A model generated the notes under the pieces. The model was not told the origin of the DNA. It saw only the letters and a list, made by a program, of their open reading frames with translations, and did not search any database. From positions 1 to 64,000 of the forward strand of contig NC_088954.1 in the NCBI RefSeq assembly GCF_010111755.1: DNA of 64,000 bases, read 5' to 3'. The position numbers and the translations under genes were made by a program. This DNA comes from Nakaseomyces glabratus (taxonomy: Eukaryota > Ascomycota > Saccharomycetes > Saccharomycetales > Saccharomycetaceae). Below, one piece after another: positions 11,101 to 18,654 of the stretch (the stretch's first letter is position 1; each line of letters starts with the position of its first letter).

Positions 11101-14100
11101 TGGTTGGGTTACCGCTGGCATCAGTGGTGGTGATGTGGGAGACAATGTCGGTCTGGACACTGCCGTCAGACTTGGTCACCACAGTGGTGTCAACAGAGCC
11201 AGGAGCTGGGCTTGGAACAGTGGTGACAATGGTGGTAGGCTTGCCGTTCGAGTCGGTGGTGGTGATGTGGGAGACAATGTCGGTCTGGACACTGCCGTCA
11301 GCGTTCGTGACCACAGTGGTTCTGTCCTTACCGTCGTCGGCTGGAGATGGGTAGGTGGTTGCAATCGTGGTTGGGTTACCGCTGGCATCAGTGGTGGTGA
11401 TGTGGGAGACAATGTCGGTCTGGACACTGCCGTCAGACTTGGTCACCACAGTGGTGTCAACAGAGCCAGGAGCTGGGCTTGGAACAGTGGTGACAATGGT
11501 GGTAGGCTTGCCGTTCGAGTCGGTGGTGGTGATGTGGGAGACAATGTCGGTCTGGACACTGCCGTCAGCGTTCGTGACCACAGTGGTTCTGTCCTTACCG
11601 TCGTCGGCTGGAGATGGGTAGGTGGTTGCAATCGTGGTTGGGTTACCGCTGGCATCAGTGGTGGTGATGTGGGAGACAATGTCGGTCTGGACACTGCCGT
11701 CAGACTTGGTCACCACAGTGGTGTCAACAGAGCCAGGAGCTGGGCTTGGAACAGTGGTGACAATGGTGGTAGGCTTGCCGTTCGAGTCGGTGGTGGTGAT
11801 GTGGGAGACAATGTCGGTCTGGACACTGCCGTCAGCGTTCGTGACCACAGTGGTTCTGTCCTTACCGTCGTCGGCTGGAGATGGGTAGGTGGTTGCAATC
11901 GTGGTTGGGTTACCGCTGGCATCAGTGGTGGTGATGTGGGAGACAATGTCGGTCTGGACACTGCCGTCAGACTTGGTCACCACAGTGGTGTCAACAGAGC
12001 CAGGAGCTGGGCTTGGAACAGTGGTGACAATGGTGGTAGGCTTGCCGTTCGAGTCGGTGGTGGTGATGTGGGAGACAATGTCGGTCTGGACACTGCCGTC
12101 AGCGTTCGTGACCACAGTGGTTCTGTCCTTACCGTCGTCGGCTGGAGATGGGTAGGTGGTTGCAATCGTGGTTGGGTTACCGCTGGCATCAGTGGTGGTG
12201 ATGTGGGAGACAATGTCGGTCTGGACACTGCCGTCAGACTTGGTCACCACAGTGGTGTCAACAGAGCCAGGAGCTGGGCTTGGAACAGTGGTGACAATGG
12301 TGGTAGGCTTGCCGTTCGAGTCGGTGGTGGTGATGTGGGAGACAATGTCGGTCTGGACACTGCCGTCAGCGTTCGTGACCACAGTGGTTCTGTCCTTACC
12401 GTCGTCGGCTGGAGATGGGTAGGTGGTTGCAATCGTGGTTGGGTTACCGCTGGCATCAGTGGTGGTGATGTGGGAGACAATGTCGGTCTGGACACTGCCG
12501 TCAGACTTGGTCACCACAGTGGTGTCAACAGAGCCAGGAGCTGGGCTTGGAACAGTGGTGACAATGGTGGTAGGCTTGCCGTTCGAGTCGGTGGTGGTGA
12601 TGTGGGAGACAATGTCGGTCTGGACACTGCCGTCAGCGTTCGTGACCACAGTGGTTCTGTCCTTACCGTCGTCGGCTGGAGATGGGTAGGTGGTTGCAAT
12701 CGTGGTTGGGTTACCGCTGGCATCAGTGGTGGTGATGTGGGAGACAATGTCGGTCTGGACACTGCCGTCAGACTTGGTCACCACAGTGGTGTCAACAGAG
12801 CCAGGAGCTGGGCTTGGAACAGTGGTGACAATGGTGGTAGGCTTGCCGTTCGAGTCGGTGGTGGTGATGTGGGAGACAATGTCGGTCTGGACACTGCCGT
12901 CAGCGTTCGTGACCACAGTGGTTCTGTCCTTACCGTCGTCGGCTGGAGATGGGTAGGTGGTTGCAATCGTGGTTGGGTTACCGCTGGCATCAGTGGTGGT
13001 GATGTGGGAGACAATGTCGGTCTGGACACTGCCGTCAGACTTGGTCACCACAGTGGTGTCAACAGAGCCAGGAGCTGGGCTTGGAACAGTGGTGACAATG
13101 GTGGTAGGCTTGCCGTTCGAGTCGGTGGTGGTGATGTGGGAGACAATGTCGGTCTGGACACTGCCGTCAGCGTTCGTGACCACAGTGGTTCTGTCCTTAC
13201 CGTCGTCGGCTGGAGATGGGTAGGTGGTTGCAATCGTGGTTGGGTTACCGCTGGCATCAGTGGTGGTGATGTGGGAGACAATGTCGGTCTGGACACTGCC
13301 GTCAGACTTGGTCACCACAGTGGTGTCAACAGAGCCAGGAGCTGGGCTTGGAACAGTGGTGACAATGGTGGTAGGCTTGCCGTTCGAGTCGGTGGTGGTG
13401 ATGTGGGAGACAATGTCGGTCTGGACACTGCCGTCAGCGTTCGTGACCACAGTGGTTCTGTCCTTACCGTCGTCGGCTGGAGATGGGTAGGTGGTTGCAA
13501 TCGTGGTTGGGTTACCGCTGGCATCAGTGGTGGTGATGTGGGAGACAATGTCGGTCTGGACACTGCCGTCAGACTTGGTCACCACAGTGGTGTCAACAGA
13601 GCCAGGAGCTGGGCTTGGAACAGTGGTGACAATGGTGGTAGGCTTGCCGTTCGAGTCGGTGGTGGTGATGTGGGAGACAATGTCGGTCTGGACACTGCCG
13701 TCAGCGTTCGTGACCACAGTGGTTCTGTCCTTACCGTCGTCGAAAGCAGATGAGGTCATGTTGTTGGAATTCATATTTGATGGCTGAGATGAGATAGAAG
13801 TAGGATTACTCATTGTGTTATTAGCTGTTTCGACTGTAGTGATTGTTGATTCTCTACCATCACTAAATGTCGTAGTTATTGTTGTGGTAACTACAGAAGG
13901 TTGCGTTGGTCTCACTATTATAGTTGTATAATAAGTTACTGGTGAACCGTTGACATCAACAGCTACAACTCTACTAACAATTTCAGTTTCAGTTGTAGTA
14001 TTATCGGATCTGGTGACTGTATAGACAGGTGGTGGTGTATAAAACGTTGTTGTTCCGATTAATGGCAGGTTATCGCTATTATAAGTAGAGTAGAAGGATA

Positions 14101-15169
14101 TTGTTTCAGAGAATCCTAATTCATTTGTAGTCTCATAAGCATCTGGAACTTTAAATGTGTATAGTGGAATTTCAACACATGGTTGACAAATTGAAGGTTG
14201 AGCCTGTGGTGGACTTCCTTTGTAAATAAAGAAACTATTCTTGTAGTGATTACCTTGGATGTAGTTATCAGGAACAATTTCAAATAGGGTCTGATTATAG
14301 CCCTTACCGATTGGAATTGTAAAACTTTGCAAACCTAAATATCCAACAGTAAAGGTAACAATACCAGTTAAATAATCATAATTGAAACTTTTGATTGGAA
14401 ACAATGGAAATAGAAAACCATTACCGTTACCAAAACCAGAAACGGGCATGTTTTGACCATTACTAACTGCAACAACCGAAGTAGGATCTGACAAGTAAAT
14501 TGATTGTTGTTGCAAATTGATATCATGAATATTAAATACTGAGTTAGCACCAACAGAAACACATCCAACACCTTGGATAGACTTCTGTAAATCGAATGTA
14601 GTGTTAGCAAGACAGATAGTACCCGTGTTGTACCAGTTATTTGCATTATTACCAATTTTCAATTGTTGAGGTCTGGCTGCGTTAGTACCTTTGGAGTAAA
14701 TAATACCGGTGTTAGTCACAGATGTTGCAGAGATATCAAAAGTATCTCCTTGACTAGAAGTGAACATGATGTTACCAGTATTTGTGAAACTACCATCATT
14801 AATCTTCCATGAACCAGCAGAGGTACTCAATCTATCATCAACAACAATTGTACCATCATTTTGGAAAACAAAATTGACAAACCAATTGTGGTTAGAAGAA
14901 ATACTAAAACCTTTCAAATTGTTATTAATATAATAAAGAGCGCCCCCTTGATTAACTCTAACAGTCTGAAACATTGAAACAGTATTCATATCTTGAAAGG
15001 CTAAGTATGCACCTCCTAAAACAATATAACCGTTACTGTATCCAGTAGGATTATTTCCATACGTGATAGTGTTGCTTTGAATAACAGCTTGTGCCATAAC
15101 ATTACCAATAAGTAACATCAAGCTGACTATCCAAGACAATCTAAACGAAAATGGTGGATTATCTTTCAT
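5177..15169 (-). CDS. Giant repeat-rich GPI adhesin with Hyr/Iff-type N-terminal domain
   Basis: Predicted cell-wall adhesin of about 3330 residues. I start it at the ATG at 15167-15169 (MKDNPPFSFR); a TTG nine codons upstream keeps the frame open but is not a credible yeast start. Domain order: signal peptide to about residue 27 (ends near VMAQA). Then a roughly 300-residue Asn/Gly-rich domain resembling the Hyphal_reg_CWP domain (Hyr1/Iff and Awp proteins; expected right-handed beta-helix), with tracts such as FTNTGNIMF and VTNTGIIYSKG. A short Thr-rich linker follows. Residues about 478-2790 are 26 copies of an 89-residue repeat, and 2790-2895 are a unique spacer module. Residues about 2895-3215 are seven 46-residue repeats with an NGS sequon and alternating PCSEVSG/PCTECSN joints. 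A Ser-rich stretch and a hydrophobic GPI signal (STALTILILFGVA) end it. Family knowledge says such proteins are O-mannosylated and covalently linked to wall glucan. The ligand is unknown. It is transcribed towards the telomere, as subtelomeric adhesins of this species commonly are, so silencing is likely. Confidence 0.93.
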   Translation of the reverse strand: MKDNPPFSFRLSWIVSLMLLIGNVMAQAVIQSNTITYGNNPTGYSNGYIVLGGAYLAFQDMNTVSMFQTVRVNQGGALYYINNNLKGFSISSNHNWFVNFVFQNDGTIVVDDRLSTSAGSWKINDGSFTNTGNIMFTSSQGDTFDISATSVTNTGIIYSKGTNAARPQQLKIGNNANNWYNTGTICLANTTFDLQKSIQGVGCVSVGANSVFNIHDINLQQQSIYLSDPTSVVAVSNGQNMPVSGFGNGNGFLFPLFPIKSFNYDYLTGIVTFTVGYLGLQSFTIPIGKGYNQTLFEIVPDNYIQGNHYKNSFFIYKGSPPQAQPSICQPCVEIPLYTFKVPDAYETTNELGFSETISFYSTYNSDNLPLIGTTTFYTPPPVYTVTRSDNTTTETEIVSRVVAVDVNGSPVTYYTTIIVRPTQPSVVTTTITTTFSDGRESTITTVETANNTMSNPTSISSQPSNMNSNNMTSSAFDDGKDRTTVVTNADGSVQTDIVSHITTTDSNGKPTTIVTTVPSPAPGSVDTTVVTKSDGSVQTDIVSHITTTDASGNPTTIATTYPSPADDGKDRTTVVTNADGSVQTDIVSHITTTDSNGKPTTIVTTVPSPAPGSVDTTVVTKSDGSVQTDIVSHITTTDASGNPTTIATTYPSPADDGKDRTTVVTNADGSVQTDIVSHITTTDSNGKPTTIVTTVPSPAPGSVDTTVVTKSDGSVQTDIVSHITTTDASGNPTTIATTYPSPADDGKDRTTVVTNADGSVQTDIVSHITTTDSNGKPTTIVTTVPSPAPGSVDTTVVTKSDGSVQTDIVSHITTTDASGNPTTIATTYPSPADDGKDRTTVVTNADGSVQTDIVSHITTTDSNGKPTTIVTTVPSPAPGSVDTTVVTKSDGSVQTDIVSHITTTDASGNPTTIATTYPSPADDGKDRTTVVTNADGSVQTDIVSHITTTDSNGKPTTIVTTVPSPAPGSVDTTVVTKSDGSVQTDIVSHITTTDASGNPTTIATTYPSPADDGKDRTTVVTNADGSVQTDIVSHITTTDSNGKPTTIVTTVPSPAPGSVDTTVVTKSDGSVQTDIVSHITTTDASGNPTTIATTYPSPADDGKDRTTVVTNADGSVQTDIVSHITTTDSNGKPTTIVTTVPSPAPGSVDTTVVTKSDGSVQTDIVSHITTTDASGNPTTIATTYPSPADDGKDRTTVVTNADGSVQTDIVSHITTTDSNGKPTTIVTTVPSPAPGSVDTTVVTKSDGSVQTDIVSHITTTDASGNPTTIATTYPSPADDGKDRTTVVTNADGSVQTDIVSHITTTDSNGKPTTIVTTVPSPAPGSVDTTVVTKSDGSVQTDIVSHITTTDASGNPTTIATTYPSPADDGKDRTTVVTNADGSVQTDIVSHITTTDSNGKPTTIVTTVPSPAPGSVDTTVVTKSDGSVQTDIVSHITTTDASGNPTTIATTYPSPADDGKDRTTVVTNADGSVQTDIVSHITTTDSNGKPTTIVTTVPSPAPGSVDTTVVTKSDGSVQTDIVSHITTTDASGNPTTIATTYPSPADDGKDRTTVVTNADGSVQTDIVSHITTTDSNGKPTTIVTTVPSPAPGSVDTTVVTKSDGSVQTDIVSHITTTDASGNPTTIATTYPSPADDGKDRTTVVTNADGSVQTDIVSHITTTDSNGKPTTIVTTVPSPAPGSVDTTVVTKSDGSVQTDIVSHITTTDASGNPTTIATTYPSPADDGKDRTTVVTNADGSVQTDIVSHITTTDSNGKPTTIVTTVPSPAPGSVDTTVVTKSDGSVQTDIVSHITTTDASGNPTTIATTYPSPADDGKDRTTVVTNADGSVQTDIVSHITTTDSNGKPTTIVTTVPSPAPGSVDTTVVTKSDGSVQTDIVSHITTTDASGNPTTIATTYPSPADDGKDRTTVVTNADGSVQTDIVSHITTTDSNGKPTTIVTTVPSPAPGSVDTTVVTKSDGSVQTDIVSHITTTDASGNPTTIATTYPSPADDGKDRTTVVTNADGSVQTDIVSHITTTDSNGKPTTIVTTVPSPAPGSVDTTVVTKSDGSVQTDIVSHITTTDASGNPTTIATTYPSPADDGKDRTTVVTNADGSVQTDIVSHITTTDSNGKPTTIVTTVPSPAPGSVDTTVVTKSDGSVQTDIVSHITTTDASGNPTTIATTYPSPADDGKDRTTVVTNADGSVQTDIVSHITTTDSNGKPTTIVTTVPSPAPGSVDTTVVTKSDGSVQTDIVSHITTTDASGNPTTIATTYPSPADDGKDRTTVVTNADGSVQTDIVSHITTTDSNGKPTTIVTTVPSPAPGSVDTTVVTKSDGSVQTDIVSHITTTDASGNPTTIATTYPSPADDGKDRTTVVTNADGSVQTDIVSHITTTDSNGKPTTIVTTVPSPAPGSVDTTVVTKSDGSVQTDIVSHITTTDASGNPTTIATTYPSPADDGKDRTTVVTNADGSVQTDIVSHITTTDSNGKPTTIVTTVPSPAPGSVDTTVVTKSDGSVQTDIVSHITTTDASGNPTTIATTYPSPADDGKDRTTVVTNADGSVQTDIVSHITTTDSNGKPTTIVTTVPSPAPGSVDTTVVTKSDGSVQTDIVSHITTTDASGNPTTIATTYPSPADDGKDRTTVVTNADGSVQTDIVSHITTTDSNGKPTTIVTTVPSPAPGSVDTTVVTKSDGSVQTDIVSHITTTDASGNPTTIATTYPSPADDGKDRTTVVTNADGSVQTDIVSHITTTDSNGKPTTIVTTVPSPAPGSVDTTVVTKSDGSVQTDIVSHITTTDASGNPTTIATTYPSPLISDVTTAFVSNGHTITKILSHITTTDSLGRTVVSEITILTYNEVGAGAFTSPDQYSQPSIATEVVTNPSTTETFVVSYFPSVGEDGITRTGSSIFSTLTGSFDIDHTTVVTKSNGSVETEVVSHITTTDSNGKPTTIVTTVPCSEVSGNADHTTVVTKSNGSVETEVVSHITTTDSNGKPTTVVTTVPCTECSNNADHTTVVTKSNGSVETEVVSHITTTDSNGKPTTIVTTVPCSEVSGNADHTTVVTKSNGSVETEVVSHITTTDSNGKPTTIVTTVPCTECSNNADHTTVVTKSNGSVETEVVSHITTTDSNGKPTTIVTTVPCSEVSGNADHTTVVTKSNGSVETEVVSHITTTDSNGKPTTIVTTVPCTECSNNADHTTVVTKSNGSVETEVVSHITTTDSNGKPTTIVTTVPNPAPGSVVRGSSGVVNSGSITTLVGSQVAITTVNSNSKAIPKTAGQGVGSQPILSNSGQTSSQSISLNLFAPTDASVVDSGNKFSQTETASVFRGSGSTFVVKIDSILLSTALTILILFGVA
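5530..6488 (-). repeat. Array of seven 138-bp coding repeats
   Basis: Seven copies of a 46-codon unit (DHTTVVTKSNGSVETEVVSH...) lie near the 3' end of the giant adhesin. The joints alternate strictly between PCSEVSGNA and PCTECSNNA, giving a 276-bp higher-order unit present three times. Copies are near-identical in DNA; one carries ACAACAGTTGTAGG for ACAATAGTTGTAGG near 6247-6260, and the copy at 5560 differs by a few bases. Each unit has one N-glycosylation sequon, and the joints supply one or two cysteines. Confidence 0.9.
6490..6800 (-). other. Unique spacer module between the two repeat arrays
   Basis: About 100 codons between the two arrays are non-repetitive and lower in GC than the 267-bp array. 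They encode a module with AFVSNGHTITKILSHITT, an ILTYNEVGAGAFTSPDQYSQ stretch and SYFPSVGEDGITRTGSS. The same module appears once in the adhesin remnant at 3539-4797, the best evidence that the two genes are related by duplication. Confidence 0.8.
6800..13742 (-). repeat. Array of 26 x 267-bp coding repeats
   Basis: Twenty-six tandem copies of an 89-codon unit fill the middle of the adhesin gene; the start points of successive copies are exactly 267 bp apart. Translations of three different frames are identical in all copies, so the DNA is essentially identical, synonymous sites included. Each unit is itself two related halves: 45 residues ending SPAPGSV and 44 residues ending SPADDGK. GC is clearly higher than in the N-terminal coding part. 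Copy number in the living strain may differ, since such arrays expand, contract and can collapse in assembly. Confidence 0.95.
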
Positions 15170-15370
15170 CTCAAAAAACGATATTGTGGAATACAAACTA
15201 ATAATCTTTGTATGTCAAAGAAAATTATCGATATATCAAACTACCAAATAAAACAACTGTTATAAGTAGTTAGTTAGTTATTCCTTGAAGTTCTTTTTCT
15301 TTCTGACTTTTAGAAAATAGTTTGATAATGAATATTTCATAAAGCAAAAGAAAAATGCTAAAGTTGGGTT

Positions 15371-15382
15371 CCTTATATATGA
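15371..15382 (-). promoter_or_regulatory. Candidate TATA box of the giant adhesin
   Basis: The minus strand reads ATATATAAGG about 200 bp before the adhesin ATG, a good TATA match at a normal yeast distance. No other promoter element was identified. Function is inferred from position. Confidence 0.4.
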
Positions 15383-18300
15383 TGGAATATTGGTAACTTT
15401 TGTGAGTTTATAAAATGCAAATTGAAAAAACATGGAAATTAGTTGGTTTCAGATATGGAATAATTGCAGCTCAATATTGATTCTATAATATGCTCAGTTG
15501 GCATATTCGTTTTAATTTGTACCATTAGATGAAATTAACTTGGATTCTCAAAACTATCTATATTGGCAGTAGATATTTGAAGAGTCCGTATTTTTCCTGT
15601 CAAATAAAAACCTGTTATGCATAGGAAGTACCTTATTCCTCGATAAATACAGGGCAGGTCTGTACATATTTGTAACAGTATATCTGAGTCATACTGTCAT
15701 AAACCAAAAAGCCCTTAAATCCGCACCAAGTTTCATAATGAATATAATACTATCAAATAAACCAATAAGACTCCTTAAACAGCAAATTAATGACAATCTC
15801 ATCAATCAAGCCAAAAAGGATTGCTTATGATTCAAATATAGTTTCTTAATGAATCATTTGTTCAATCCTTAATGATTATGCAACAGAAACATATTTCACT
15901 TCAGTTTCAAAATAATTAAAAATAGAGACTGATATTCATGAAATAGGCAATGTAGAGCATATTTGATATAGTTTATTTGATACAACCACTCAATTATATC
16001 ACTTGGCATCTAATGAGATTAAAATTTAGTTTTTTCTGCTGGCTATTTACATTTCAAAAGGAAGCAGTTGATTCACAAAACGGAAAAGAATAAAGAGTAA
16101 TTAAAGGAGAATCAACATAAAAAATGTGTTGCAGATCTGTTACTGTTAATCTCAATAAAGGCTAGGAACGCTTCATAACTAAATTGTATGATTTGTTTAA
16201 TTGCGTAGCATAATAATTTCTAAAGCAATAGAAACTTAGCCAAATAAGTAGAATTTCTGAGAAGCATAGTCAGTGTAATTTCTGTAAGGCTTCAGGAGAA
16301 AATAATGATATTATCATATATATGTATTAGCTAATTTAATCCCTTTCTGTTGTTTACTCTCGATTGTCACTGGGACATTCTGACCATGCCCTATTAATAG
16401 GCAAACTAAAACAAACATTTTCGAAGCTCGTCTCGGCCTCCACTATACTAATAGGTGCTGACATTATTTGAACGGATTCATTTTAATGTTGCAAACTAAT
16501 ACTCACGGGTATGTGGCTGTGGGGGGGGGAATTAATGGATTATAATGAAAATGTATTCATGAGGAACACCTAGTCTAGAATCAAATGTACCTGACTAATC
16601 AGATAAACAATAATTTAATGAGGCCTTTTCTTTCTCATCCCTATTTCAGCCAAGAAGAATTCTCTAAAACTGTCTATATAATCAAAAAAGCAATTATAGA
16701 GAGTCGCTCTATAAGATATTGACAAAACTTGGTTAGTAAAATAAAAACAATGTTTCAGAATCGAAGGTCAGAGTGTAAGTTTCTTTTTTTTATCGTAAAG
16801 TGGTGATAATTTCCGTAGTTCATTCCAAAAGCAATTGCCAATGTATGACAAGGCCGTTTTTCTGGCCGCTTTTCAATACAAGCTTAACTTTAGGTCCAAA
16901 CTGAATTAACCTTTTATTTGTCAAAGATATAGTGAGTTTCACATTTCCCTTAAAACCTTGAGAACAATTGGTCCAATCATAATTGTAGTTTTACCTAAAT
17001 AGGAATGCTGTTGTATTAAGATCTAAAACTCAGCTCAGCTAATGACTGACGTAGAAATTCATATTATAACATAAAAAGGAGTGATGTAATAAATAAATTT
17101 GAAAGAGACTTCAATATAATGAAAGAGTGCTGATTATGCTATCGTTTCCGATCAGGAGTAATTAAGGCAATTCACGTTAAGACTTTCCAGTCACTTCATG
17201 TAGGGTATCCTTATGCATGTTAAAGGGAATTTCACCATTAGAAGATAGTTCAAATACATTAACAATGCTGTGCGACTGCTGGTAATTCTCTTCTATATCG
17301 TACTATAGACAAATAGACAATAAAGATTAGTGCAAGCTTCTTGCTTTGATATTTAGTAGTTCATATTTTTAGTTATACTAATCATTTGTATATGGTGGTG
17401 ACATTGGTTGAATCAACCTTAATACTTCCATAGAATTCTTAGGAAATGTCTTTCCAAAACTGTAAAAATGAACATTGCGTATTATGGCTGCAAATTTTTT
17501 AATGTTGCAAACCAAAAATTAAGCAGCACACCCCTATTCGTGTGATAGATACTTCTTTGTCCAAAATTGAGTCAACAAAAAAAGTACGATATGGGTAGGG
17601 TAATTTCAGTTGAAAATCAAGAGGAATTCCAAAACCGAAAGAAAAGCAAGTCAGGTAAATCTTTCAGGACAGTTTTCTATTCATTAACCTTTGGAAAGAG
17701 CTAACGTACTCACGTAATATTTAGAGCTCTGATAAAGGCTTGTGGAGTAAAACAAACTGGATTTACCAAAGAATTGGATTTGGCGGATTTAATGGTAGTA
17801 TAGTTATCTGTCACTGGCTATCAATACACATTCTCTTGAGAAATACATAAAGGAGACAATGAAAAAATCCGTTTTGCAATACTTTCTGGACAAAACTTAA
17901 CAATGGTTTCTTCAAGGGCATACCCGTTGGGGAAATAAATTGTTGCAATTTGTAATCTAAAAAAGGAAATTGTAGCCAAAAGGTTTCTTTGCCTTCATTT
18001 CTTGCATATCATACCTGGGAAGCCAAAGTTTGAACAGTATCCTACATCAATTTTTGACCAGCTTACATACGGTGCTCAAAGTTGTTAGTTTTGACAATAT
18101 CAAGAAAAATCAAGCTATCACAATATAACAAAAAAAATTTTTAACATTTCTGGCACTATACAACCCCAATTCTCGGAATTAGTCAAAAGCTGGCTTTTGG
18201 ATTTACAAAGAATTACAATTACTATCATGAAATAACTGATGTTAAAAAAAGTTTTATTGATTATTCCCCTTTTTTATTGATAATTCAAGCTCTTCTTTCA

Positions 18301-18603
18301 TAAATTAGCTATCAAAAGGGTTACTTCTTGATCTGCGAATTTTTACTCTTTTACTATGCTGAGCTAATACCTATTTATCTGAAATTGTTTTCCTTATTGA
18401 GATATAGAAACTATTAGGTCCCATAACTGACATCTACTCCCTCTTTGTTAGTACAGAAATGAACTGAAGATATTACTTCAATTGCGCAAGTCACAAGTAA
18501 ATTGTTCATAAAAGGAATAAAACTTACAGACAGCTGGCAGATATACTGTCTTTATCATTACTAGTTCAGGAAATATTCTAGTATTAGTGGTAGAGCATAT
18601 TTA

Positions 18604-18654
18604 AAAGATGATTTTTTAGGGAAAGATGATTTGTAAGGGAAAGATGAATGATAG
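18604..18654 (+). repeat. Three-copy 18-bp tandem repeat
   Basis: Three successive units with core AAAGATGATTTNTAGGG start at 18604, 18622 and 18640; the third is diverged in its second half. It is a minisatellite-like expansion in the gene desert, with no evident function. Confidence 0.75.

Noticed and set aside
6863..13753. A 2296-codon open frame on the plus strand
   Set aside because: It is antisense to the adhesin repeats. A 267-bp unit is a multiple of three, so one stop-free frame in a unit stays open through all copies. The product is an 89-residue Gly/Asp/Arg repeat with no signal, domain or start context of its own.
15170..15196. Nine-codon N-terminal extension of the giant adhesin starting with TTG
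   Set aside because: Yeasts start at AUG. The ATG at 15169 directly precedes a normal signal peptide.
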